A DNA stretch of 64,000 bases from assembly GCA_963714065.1 (NCBI GenBank), contig OY970226.1:682001-746000 (forward strand), given 5' to 3'. Positions 22,806 to 29,809 of this stretch are shown one piece after another (positions within the stretch are counted from its first letter, which is position 1; the number at the start of each line of letters is the position of its first letter). A program made the position numbers and the translations under genes. The stretch is from JAZKID01 sp963714065 (GTDB lineage Bacteria; Pseudomonadota; Alphaproteobacteria; Rhizobiales; UBA4765). A model generated the notes under the pieces. The model saw nothing but the letters and a program-made list of their open reading frames with translations, had not been told where the DNA came from and ran no database searches.

Positions 22806-24350
22806 ATGGCCGCTTACGCGCACGACGTTTTGCCCTTTCATCGGTTCGCCGATCTCTTTCCCTTAATCGACGGGGCGGAGTTCGATGGGCTGGTCGAAGA
22901 TATCCGGCAGAACGCCGTGCGCGAACCCGTCATGCTTCTCGACGGGCAGATCCTTGACGGGCGCAACCGCTACCGCGCCTTGCTGCGCCTGGTCGAAACC
23001 AAAGCCCTGCGGGGCAAGGGGTGGGGCGACTTTGAAGGCCAGCCTTTTGAGGCGGTAGATCTACACCCTGCCGACCGCACCATATTCCATACCTTCGTCG
23101 AAACGCCGCGCCAGAGCGCGCTCGACTATGTCATTTCCAAGAATCTTCACCGCCGGCACCTGACCGAAAGCCAGCGCTCCATTGCCGCCGCCGAAATCGC
23201 CACCATGCGCCAGGGTGAGCGGACCGATATCACCGAACCTTCTGCAAATTTGCAAAAGGTTGACCAGGCAACCGCCGCCAAAATGCTGAATGTATCGCCG
23301 CGTTCGGTTGCGTCCGCCAAGGTTGTAAAGGACAAGGGGACGCCCGAGCTGCAAAAGGCGGTGAAGCAGGGCAAGGTTGCCGTGTCTGCCGCCGAAGCCG
23401 TCGCCAGTTTGCCCGCCGCCGAACAAAATGAAGTTGTCGCGCGGGGCGAAAAGGAAATCGTCGCCAGGGCAAAAGAGATCAACGCCAAAAAGCGCGATAT
23501 CCGCCGCGCCGAACGCTTTGAAAATATCCGCCAGATCTCCGCCAACAATCAGCCGCTTCCTGCGGACCGCAAATATCCGGTGATCTACGCCGACCCGCCT
23601 TGGCGCTTTGAAAGCGGCTTTAGCGACCGCTCTATCGAAAACCATTATCCGACAATGACAGTCGACGAGATCTGCGCGCTTGGCGTGGCGGACCTAGCGA
23701 CGAAAGACGCGGTGCTTTTTATGTGGGTGACGATCCCGCATGCCATGAACGCGGCAAAAGTCCTGGACGCATGGGGCTTCAAATATGCGTCGCAACACGC
23801 CTGGGATAAGGAAACGCAGATCACAGGCCATTGGTTTTATGGCCGGCACGAAATTCTGATCGTCGCAACACGCGGCAGTTTCCCCGCGCCCGCACCGGAA
23901 GCAAAGGCGCAATCGCTTTACCGCGAGAAGCGCAGCCCGAAGCATTCCGAAAAGCCGAAATACTATTACGAAATGATCGAGCGCATGACGCCCGATCTGC
24001 CGCGCATCGAATTGTTTTCGCGCGGCGGACGCCCAGGCTGGACAGCGTGGGGAAATCAAGCACAAGCGGCACATTCAACAGCAGATGAAAGAGGTGAATT
24101 AGATAGGTCCGACTCTCACCACCAGGATCAGGTTAGCCGTGATGCCTTGCATCCGGCGGAAGACGCTGACGGAGCGGGCGAGGCAGACAAAGCGCCGTGT
24201 CTCGCCCCGTCCGTTCCGCAGCGTCTTTCCACAAATGGCGGCGACAATCCGCCTTTGAGTCCCGAGCTGCAAGCGATCCTCGATCGCAGCAAGGATCTCG
24301 AAATTCCTGACTTCCTGAAACGCAACAAAGAACCAGTGGTGAAACCATAA
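22806..24350 (+). CDS. ParB/Srx-like domain fused to MT-A70 adenine methyltransferase
   Basis: This 514-residue protein has an N-terminal ParB-like nuclease-fold domain (IRQNAVREPVMLLDGQILDGRNRYRAL, residues about 30-60) and an HTH/KorB-like segment (QATAAKMLNVSPRSVASAKVV and KQGKVAVSAAEAVASLP). A C-terminal MT-A70 domain carries the catalytic motif IYADPPWRF, then VLFMWVTIP and KHSEKPKYYYEMIE. Together this suggests sequence-guided N6-adenine methylation of phage DNA. The last 90 residues are low in complexity. Confidence 0.88.
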   Translation: MAAYAHDVLPFHRFADLFPLIDGAEFDGLVEDIRQNAVREPVMLLDGQILDGRNRYRALLRLVETKALRGKGWGDFEGQPFEAVDLHPADRTIFHTFVETPRQSALDYVISKNLHRRHLTESQRSIAAAEIATMRQGERTDITEPSANLQKVDQATAAKMLNVSPRSVASAKVVKDKGTPELQKAVKQGKVAVSAAEAVASLPAAEQNEVVARGEKEIVARAKEINAKKRDIRRAERFENIRQISANNQPLPADRKYPVIYADPPWRFESGFSDRSIENHYPTMTVDEICALGVADLATKDAVLFMWVTIPHAMNAAKVLDAWGFKYASQHAWDKETQITGHWFYGRHEILIVATRGSFPAPAPEAKAQSLYREKRSPKHSEKPKYYYEMIERMTPDLPRIELFSRGGRPGWTAWGNQAQAAHSTADERGELDRSDSHHQDQVSRDALHPAEDADGAGEADKAPCLAPSVPQRLSTNGGDNPPLSPELQAILDRSKDLEIPDFLKRNKEPVVKP

Positions 24351-24370
24351 ATCCTATCTGCACCTTACAC

Positions 24371-24757
24371 ATGCCTTTTATCGAAACGCTGATCTGCCGC
24401 GAATTCAAAGTGAACGCGCGACAACTGCACTTACAAACGCGCGGCAGGGCAAAAGTCGCCTTTGCGCGGCAATGCGCAATTTACCTTGCCCATGTGGTGC
24501 TTGGCGTGTCGCTTGGTGACTTGGCCGATCATTTCGATCGTGACCGCACGACGATCGCTCATGGCTGCAACATTGTTGAAGACCGCCGCGACGATCGCGC
24601 CTTCGATGAAAAACTAACGCGCTTAGAAAATGAAATTTCTAATCACGCAAACAAAATGCTTCCGCCCAGGAAGATCCTTGCAATTGAGCCGACGCCAAGC
24701 GCGGCGCTTCTGCCGGTGCCGAATGGCGGACAAGTTGAAAGGCGAATGGCTGGATGA
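24371..24757 (+). CDS. DnaA C-terminal-domain-like DNA-binding protein
   Basis: This 128-residue protein matches only domain IV of DnaA: FARQCAIYLAHVVLGVSLGDLADHFDRDRTTIAHGCNIVEDRRDD contains the HTH and the basic signature RDRTTIAHGC that contacts DnaA boxes. There is no AAA+ domain. It could bind DnaA boxes on phage or host DNA and so help phage replication or interfere with host initiation; this is inference. It ends in an ATGA overlap with the next gene. Confidence 0.8.
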   Translation: MPFIETLICREFKVNARQLHLQTRGRAKVAFARQCAIYLAHVVLGVSLGDLADHFDRDRTTIAHGCNIVEDRRDDRAFDEKLTRLENEISNHANKMLPPRKILAIEPTPSAALLPVPNGGQVERRMAG

Positions 24758-25587
24758 CATTACGCCCCGTCAAAGCGCTGATCCGCAGCAATGGACTGAA
24801 ACCGAACGTGCCGGCGACGAAGCCGCCGCGCTTTCAGTCCGTTGTGCCTTCGGAGCTTTTGATCGACGGGACATATCAGCGCAACCTTTCCGAAAGATCG
24901 GTTGCGCTCATTCGCAAAATTGTTGCCGATTGGGATTGGCGGCGCTTCAAGCCGCCGATCGTCGTGCGGGTTGATAACGGCTTCCACGTTATCGACGGGC
25001 AGCATACGTCGATCGCCGCCGCTACGCATGGCGGCATTGGTAAAATTCCAGTGATGGTCGTCGACGCCGACAGCGTCATGGATCGCGCAAGAGCTTTCAT
25101 CGGCCACAACCGCGACCGTATCACCATGACGACCATGCAAATGTTTTATGCCGCCGGCGCTGCCGGTGATGAGGACGTGCAGACTGTCCAGGCCGCTTGC
25201 AAGCGCGCAGGGGTTAGCATCCTGCGGGTGCCGCCGTGCTACGGCATTTTCAAGCCGCGCGAAACGATCGCGGTTTCCACCCTGCTTTCCCTGGTTAAGC
25301 GCAGATCCGCAATCCAGGCGCGCCAGGTTATCGAAACGGTCGCCAATTCAAATATGGCACCGCTTTCCGCCGCCGCTTTGAAAGCGGTCGAGCATCTTCT
25401 TTTCTCAAAAGAGTTCGCCGGCGAATTCACGTCCGCCGATCTCACCAGCACCATGATCAAGCTCGGTCCCGAATTGAACCGGAAGGCCGGCGCAATGGCT
25501 GCGTCAAAGCAGATCCCGCATTGGCGGGCATGGATTGCTATTCTTTCGCATCACACGACAAGGGCGCGCCGTGGATCAGCAAGCTAG
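24754..25587 (+). CDS. ParB/sulfiredoxin-fold phage protein (DUF6551-type)
   Basis: This 277-residue protein has the ParB/Srx pattern PSELLIDGTYQRNLSERSVALIRKI followed by FKPPIVVRVDNGFHVIDGQHTSIAA, and a helical C-terminal half. It is common in alphaproteobacterial phages, with no defined role. It follows another ParB-fold protein two genes upstream and overlaps both neighbours. Confidence 0.78.
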   Translation: MTLRPVKALIRSNGLKPNVPATKPPRFQSVVPSELLIDGTYQRNLSERSVALIRKIVADWDWRRFKPPIVVRVDNGFHVIDGQHTSIAAATHGGIGKIPVMVVDADSVMDRARAFIGHNRDRITMTTMQMFYAAGAAGDEDVQTVQAACKRAGVSILRVPPCYGIFKPRETIAVSTLLSLVKRRSAIQARQVIETVANSNMAPLSAAALKAVEHLLFSKEFAGEFTSADLTSTMIKLGPELNRKAGAMAASKQIPHWRAWIAILSHHTTRARRGSAS

Positions 25588-25957
25588 GATCGATGCACTT
25601 CAAATCGACAATGAGCGCTTGCGCGAACGAAACGCCATGCTCGAGCGCGCGCTTTTCGTCACCGGCATTTTAGTTCCGATCGAGTGGCAGCTCACCGGAT
25701 CGGAAGCACGGGTGCTTGGCGTTTTGCTGAATAGGGAAAGCGCCAGCAAAGAAGCGATCATGGCCGCGCTTTACCGCGACGACGGGAAAGACGAGGCGGA
25801 AATAAAAATCGTCGACGTCTTCCTTTGCAAGCTGCGGCGCAAGCTCAAGCCTTTCGATATCACGATCGACACCATATGGGGGCAAGGCTACGCGCTATCG
25901 CCCGCCATGAAGGAAAAGATCAAGGGCATGCTGAAACAGACGGCGGGGCAAGCATGA
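25571..25957 (+). CDS. winged-helix protein with coiled-coil N-terminus
   Basis: The protein has a coiled-coil start (ARIDALQIDNERLRERNAMLERAL) and an OmpR-type winged-helix domain (LTGSEARVLGVLLNRESASKEAIMAALYRDDGKDE...VDVFLCKLRRKLKPF...IDTIWGQGYAL). The GTG at 25571 fits the overlap with the previous gene; the frame is open to 25535. It probably regulates phage transcription, with its binding site unknown. Confidence 0.65.
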   Translation: MDQQARIDALQIDNERLRERNAMLERALFVTGILVPIEWQLTGSEARVLGVLLNRESASKEAIMAALYRDDGKDEAEIKIVDVFLCKLRRKLKPFDITIDTIWGQGYALSPAMKEKIKGMLKQTAGQA

Positions 25958-26556
25958 GCGCTTACCTTAACCTTCTGCGAGAGGAAGCCAGCCGCGAAGA
26001 ATTGCTGCGCGAGATCCAAAAGAAAATGGACCGCATTTCAAAGCTGGAAGCGGAATGCGCAAATCTGCGCGTCATAGCAAAGCCCGTCTTGGCGTCACGC
26101 TGCCCGCTCGAGGAATTGCATTATGTGCCGCAGCCGAACGGCTGGGTTGCCAGGCTGCGCGCGGCGGCAAAGCTGTTCTTCATGCGGCTTAAAGACGGAG
26201 GCGATCCTTACGCTGAATTGGGCGCGCATTTCATTGAGCGCGACAACCAGGTGTGGGAACTGCACTTCGCCCTGGTCGGCGCAAAAGCCGGCGGGCTTGA
26301 TGCCCTGGCCGGCAAGACGCTTTCGCTGCGCGACATGATCTTCAAAGTGAAGGGCATGCGCGCGGAAAATTGGGCTTACAAGCAGCGCATTAAGTCTGCG
26401 CTCGATGCCTTCAAAGTCTACCGCTTCTATCTCATGAATGCGGCGCAGAAAGACAAGGTGATCATCACGCATCCAACTTACGTCGAGGATGCGCAGCGCG
26501 AATTGCAAGCGCTCGACGCTTTGATGGAAATTTGGGGCAAGGAGTTCGCGGCATGA
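25954..26556 (+). CDS. hypothetical phage protein with coiled-coil start
   Basis: This 200-residue protein opens with a charged coiled coil (EEASREELLREIQKKMDRISKLEAEC as region, residues about 8-35) and has no recognised domain after it. It is joined by ATGA overlaps to the genes before and after. Confidence 0.55.
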   Translation: MSAYLNLLREEASREELLREIQKKMDRISKLEAECANLRVIAKPVLASRCPLEELHYVPQPNGWVARLRAAAKLFFMRLKDGGDPYAELGAHFIERDNQVWELHFALVGAKAGGLDALAGKTLSLRDMIFKVKGMRAENWAYKQRIKSALDAFKVYRFYLMNAAQKDKVIITHPTYVEDAQRELQALDALMEIWGKEFAA

Positions 26557-27026
26557 ACGTGCAGCCCTATTTATTTGGCACCGGCTGGCTTGAAGTGAAA
26601 GACGGAAACGATTCCGTGCGCGCGCTTTTCGATCGGCATTATTCGCGCAAGCATTATCGTGATGGGCGCAAGCCTAAACTTTTTGTCGGACCAGGCGAAA
26701 AAACGGTGCTGGTCACACCTTGCGCAAAAGCGATATTCGTATGGCGGAAATTCCGCAGCGCCGATGAACAAGAAGGAATTAACTGCGCTATTTTTCGCAA
26801 TGAAGGTGCCGGTCTTTCCAGCGATTTAATTAACGCGGCCGACGAAATAGCTTGGCAGCGCTGGCCTGGCGAACGGCACTATACCTATGTCAATCCGAAG
26901 CGCGTTCGCAGCTCTCATCCAGGCTTCTGCTTCATCATGGCCGGCTGGCAACGTTGCGGAATCACTAAGCGCAACTGTCTTCTTATTTTTGAAAAATATC
27001 CTGCCATTGCGGGGTATGCGCAATGA
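26553..27026 (+). CDS. conserved phage protein, possibly GNAT-like
   Basis: This 157-residue protein has the pattern DRHYSRKH, LFVGPGEKTVLV, AIFVWRKF, DLINAADEIAWQRWPGERHYTYVNPKRVRSSHPG and GWQRCGITKRN, which is frequent in phages of alpha- and betaproteobacteria. The distribution of strands and helices resembles a small acetyltransferase fold, but I cannot identify an acetyl-CoA loop. It overlaps both neighbours by 4 bases. Confidence 0.6.
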   Translation: MNVQPYLFGTGWLEVKDGNDSVRALFDRHYSRKHYRDGRKPKLFVGPGEKTVLVTPCAKAIFVWRKFRSADEQEGINCAIFRNEGAGLSSDLINAADEIAWQRWPGERHYTYVNPKRVRSSHPGFCFIMAGWQRCGITKRNCLLIFEKYPAIAGYAQ

Positions 27027-27922
27027 GCCTCGCGGCGGAAATGTGCCCGACAAGGCCGGTCCTGCGTTGGCATGGCGGAAAGTGGGTGCTTGCACCGTGG
27101 ATTGTTTCGCATTTTCCGCCGCACCGGATCTACGTTGAACCATATGGCGGTGCTGCATCGGTATTGCTACGCAAACCACGATCGTTTGCTGAAATATACA
27201 ACGATCTTGATAGCGACGTTGTGAATCTGTTCCACGTCTTGCGCGATTGTGAATTAAGTAATCGATTACTCGAGACGCTAAAGCTGACACCCTTTGCGCG
27301 CGCGGAATTTAATGAAAGTTATATATCGACCGAAGACAAGGTCGAAAGCGCGCGTCGGTTAATCATTCGTTCCTATATGGGTTTTGGTTCTGACTCCGCA
27401 CATACAAGCGGCAGCACAGGCTTTCGCGCACAAAGCCCTAAATCAGGCCGTTCACCTGAAAAAGATTGGTTGAATTATCCGCCGGCGCTTGTGCGCATCA
27501 TTGAAAGATTATCTGGCGTCGTTATTGAAAATCGCCCCGCCTTGGACATTATGGCGCGTCACGATTCAACCGATACTTTGCATTATGTAGATCCACCTTA
27601 TCTGCCTGAAACGAGATCAGGCAAATCGCGTAAGGGTGGATTCAAATATCATTCATATCAGCATGAACTAACGCGCGAAGATCACGAAAAGCTGCTTGCA
27701 TTTTTATGCGGTTTGAAAGGCATGACGCTGCTTTCAGGTTATCCAAGTGATCTTTACGACAGCGCCTTGCACGATTGGAAGCGCATAGAAATTGACGCTC
27801 TAGCCGACGGCGCGCGCAAGCGCATTGAAGTTTTGTGGATTAATCCCGCAGCATGCGCAGCGCTTGACCAAATACGCGCCGGCGGCGGTGCGCCTCTCTT
27901 TGCAAGGGAGGCGGCACAATGA
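27023..27922 (+). CDS. D12-class N6-adenine DNA methyltransferase (Dam-type)
   Basis: This 299-residue protein has the SAM-binding motif at the start (LRWHGGKWVLAPWI...YVEPYGGAASVLLRK) and the catalytic motif LHYVDPPYLP, in the order typical of alpha-class D12 enzymes. It may protect phage DNA or alter gene control. A second, diverged D12 enzyme lies at 58007. It overlaps the genes on both sides by 4 bases. Confidence 0.92.
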   Translation: MSLAAEMCPTRPVLRWHGGKWVLAPWIVSHFPPHRIYVEPYGGAASVLLRKPRSFAEIYNDLDSDVVNLFHVLRDCELSNRLLETLKLTPFARAEFNESYISTEDKVESARRLIIRSYMGFGSDSAHTSGSTGFRAQSPKSGRSPEKDWLNYPPALVRIIERLSGVVIENRPALDIMARHDSTDTLHYVDPPYLPETRSGKSRKGGFKYHSYQHELTREDHEKLLAFLCGLKGMTLLSGYPSDLYDSALHDWKRIEIDALADGARKRIEVLWINPAACAALDQIRAGGGAPLFAREAAQ

Positions 27923-28128
27923 TGCGGCATAGCTGGGGTGAACCAGAACGCTTCGGTTTCAAAACCGAGCGCGCATGCAAGCAATGCGACATTGTCAAAG
28001 TGACGCGCCACGAAGGGCGCGAACATTGGATTGAGTTCTGGCGCGCGGGTGAGCGCATCGACACTAAGAAGACCCCGCCTTGCGACGCCATGTCCTCTTT
28101 GCCTTCCGCGCAGGGGGCGACGAAGTGA
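27919..28128 (+). CDS. small phage protein with a Cys pair
   Basis: This 69-residue protein has CKQCDIVKVTRHEGREHWIEFW, a short metal-binding-like CxxC followed by a strand pair. No family is assigned. It is linked to the D12 gene by ATGA and its TGA overlaps the GTG of the C5 methylase. Confidence 0.5.
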   Translation: MMRHSWGEPERFGFKTERACKQCDIVKVTRHEGREHWIEFWRAGERIDTKKTPPCDAMSSLPSAQGATK

Positions 28129-29099
28129 ATGTCCGCGCCTATTACAACGAATTCGAACCCTACGCTGCCGATTGGCTGCGAAACCTTATCGCCGCAGGAC
28201 TCATTGCGCCAGGCGAAGTTGACCAGCGAAGCATCGTTGACGTGCAGCCAGACGACTTGCGCGGATTCACCCAATGTCACTTCTTCGCTGGACTTGGCGG
28301 CTGGTCATTCGCCCTGCGCCGCGCAGGATGGTCTGACGACCGATCTGTTTGGACAGGCTCTTGCCCCTGCCAGCCATTCAGCACCGCAGGAAAAAGAACC
28401 AAGCAATCGGATGAGCGTCACCTATGGCCGCATTGGTTTAGGCTCATCCGCGAGTGTCGCCCTGCAAAAATCTTTGGCGAACAGGTTGCAAGCGCGGTTG
28501 CCGCGGGCTGGCTTGACGACGTTTTCCATGACTTGGAAACAGAGAATTACGCCTGCGCATCGGCAGTATTGCCAGCTTGCGCTGCCGGTGCATTCCACCG
28601 ACGAGATCGATTGTGGTTTGTGGCCGACGCCAAAAGCGTCAGACGCTTCGCACGGCGGTCCGAACCAAAGAGACAGCAAGGGCAAACTGGCACTGCCAGC
28701 GCAAGCACATCACGCAGCTCTATGGATAACACCATCGGCAACGGACGGGCAGCGCTCGGGGAAAATCACGGAACGCATGACGGGGTCGTCGCTATCGCAG
28801 CAAGTGAACACGAACGCAATGTGGCCGACACCGACAGCGAACGATCACAAAGGATCGGGCCAGACTGTGATCCGCAAGGACGGAAAAATCAGGACGTGGG
28901 ATCGCTTGGACTATGCGACGGAGCAGGGAATGTCGAATGGCTCCCATGCCCCGACGGAAAAGCGCGGCCAGTTAAATCCGGCCTTTGTCTGCTGGCTCAT
29001 GGGGTTCCCAACAGAGTGGGACGACTGCGCGCCTTCGGCAACGCGATCGACCCGCGGCCAGCAACAGAATTCATCAAGGCATTCATCGAATGCCAATGA
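28125..29099 (+). CDS. dcm: C5-cytosine DNA methyltransferase
   Basis: This 324-residue protein has C5-methylase motif I (CHFFAGLGGWSFALRRAGW), motif IV with the catalytic Cys (WTGSCPCQPFSTAGK), motif VI (IFGEQVASA), motif VIII (RRDRLWFVAD) and motif X (RLRAFGNAIDPRPATEFI). The target-recognition part (about residues 185-285) is Arg/Asp rich. It starts at GTG 28125 in an overlap with the previous stop. Almost its whole length is shared with a second open frame, 28129-29103, shifted by one base. Confidence 0.88.
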   Translation: MNVRAYYNEFEPYAADWLRNLIAAGLIAPGEVDQRSIVDVQPDDLRGFTQCHFFAGLGGWSFALRRAGWSDDRSVWTGSCPCQPFSTAGKRTKQSDERHLWPHWFRLIRECRPAKIFGEQVASAVAAGWLDDVFHDLETENYACASAVLPACAAGAFHRRDRLWFVADAKSVRRFARRSEPKRQQGQTGTASASTSRSSMDNTIGNGRAALGENHGTHDGVVAIAASEHERNVADTDSERSQRIGPDCDPQGRKNQDVGSLGLCDGAGNVEWLPCPDGKARPVKSGLCLLAHGVPNRVGRLRAFGNAIDPRPATEFIKAFIECQ

Positions 29100-29103
29100 A
29101 TAA
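28129..29103 (+). CDS. overprinted phage protein, +1 frame of the C5 methylase
   Basis: This 324-codon frame starts 4 bases after the methylase start and ends 4 bases after its stop. It is not random translation. It contains three tryptophan-proline boxes (LWPTPKASD, LWITPSATD, MWPTPTAND), SLANRLQARLPRAGLTTFSMTWK and the ending LNPAFVCWLMGFPTEWDDCAPSATRS. This arrangement is familiar from a common phage hypothetical family whose members carry GLW.TP.A.D repeats and LNP..V.WLMGFP. Its N-terminal third (FGQALAPASHS) reads the methylase catalytic-loop codons in the shifted frame. Function is unknown. Confidence 0.55.
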   Translation: MSAPITTNSNPTLPIGCETLSPQDSLRQAKLTSEASLTCSQTTCADSPNVTSSLDLAAGHSPCAAQDGLTTDLFGQALAPASHSAPQEKEPSNRMSVTYGRIGLGSSASVALQKSLANRLQARLPRAGLTTFSMTWKQRITPAHRQYCQLALPVHSTDEIDCGLWPTPKASDASHGGPNQRDSKGKLALPAQAHHAALWITPSATDGQRSGKITERMTGSSLSQQVNTNAMWPTPTANDHKGSGQTVIRKDGKIRTWDRLDYATEQGMSNGSHAPTEKRGQLNPAFVCWLMGFPTEWDDCAPSATRSTRGQQQNSSRHSSNANE

Positions 29104-29121
29104 ATTTTTGGAGGAAGAAAA

Positions 29122-29460
29122 ATGAACGATGCACCAATGCACATAGGCGGCAACGCCAGAGAAATGTTGAAAGGGTATATCGACCGCATCGAGCGGCTTG
29201 AAGATGAAAAAGCGGGAATATCCGACGATATAAAAGCCGTTTACGCCGACGCAAAATCAAACGGCTTCGATCCTAAAGTGATGCGCAAAATTATCAGCGA
29301 GTCAAAGCAGGACAAAAATAAGCGGGCTGAATTTGAGGCGGTGCTGGATGTTTATCGCAACGCCCTTGGGCGCCTAATCGACACGCCGTTAGGTGAAGCT
29401 GCCGTTGCCGAAGCCATAAAGCGCGCCGGCACCGGCAAGCGGAAGTCTGCGGACGAATAA
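29122..29460 (+). CDS. gapR: GapR-family nucleoid-associated protein (DUF2312)
   Basis: This 112-residue protein has the DUF2312 block LKGYIDRIERLEDEKAGISDDIKAVYADAKSNGFDPKVMRKII over about residues 15-60 and a longer C-terminal tail than Caulobacter GapR. Caulobacter GapR binds AT-rich, overtwisted DNA ahead of replication and transcription forks. A strong GGAGG ribosome binding site precedes the ATG at 29122. A phage-borne copy may act on replicating phage DNA. Confidence 0.88.
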   Translation: MNDAPMHIGGNAREMLKGYIDRIERLEDEKAGISDDIKAVYADAKSNGFDPKVMRKIISESKQDKNKRAEFEAVLDVYRNALGRLIDTPLGEAAVAEAIKRAGTGKRKSADE

Positions 29461-29464
29461 TTGC

Positions 29465-29809
29465 ATGCAGTCGCAAATCGCATCCACATTGCAACGCCTA
29501 CGCATACCGCTTTCGAACGAGAAAGCGGCGCAGGATGCGATTGAGCGCGCCTTTAAGGATGCTGGCTTGCCGTGCGAACGCGAAGTGCGGTTAAGTCCTG
29601 GCGACATTGTTGACTTCATGGTCGGCACAATTGCCGTGGAAGTAAAAATCTACGGGCAGCGGCGCGAGATATTCCGGCAATTAACACGTTACGCGCAGCA
29701 TGAGCGCGTCAAAGAATTATTGCTTGTCACGAATTTAGCAATGGGGCTGCCGCCCGAAATAAACGGCAAGCCCGCGCGCCGTATTGATTTGGGGCGCGCA
29801 TGGCTATGA
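29465..29809 (+). CDS. small PD-(D/E)xK-like nuclease (putative)
   Basis: This 114-residue protein contains EREVRLSPGDIVDFMVGTIAVEVKIYG, with an Asp followed by a beta-strand-separated Glu-Val-Lys, the minimal PD-(D/E)xK arrangement, then a helical segment QLTRYAQHERVKELLLVTN. Such VRR-NUC or Holliday-junction-resolvase-like proteins are frequent just before SNF2-like genes in phages. Activity is inferred. Its end overlaps the helicase start by 10 bases. Confidence 0.6.
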   Translation: MQSQIASTLQRLRIPLSNEKAAQDAIERAFKDAGLPCEREVRLSPGDIVDFMVGTIAVEVKIYGQRREIFRQLTRYAQHERVKELLLVTNLAMGLPPEINGKPARRIDLGRAWL

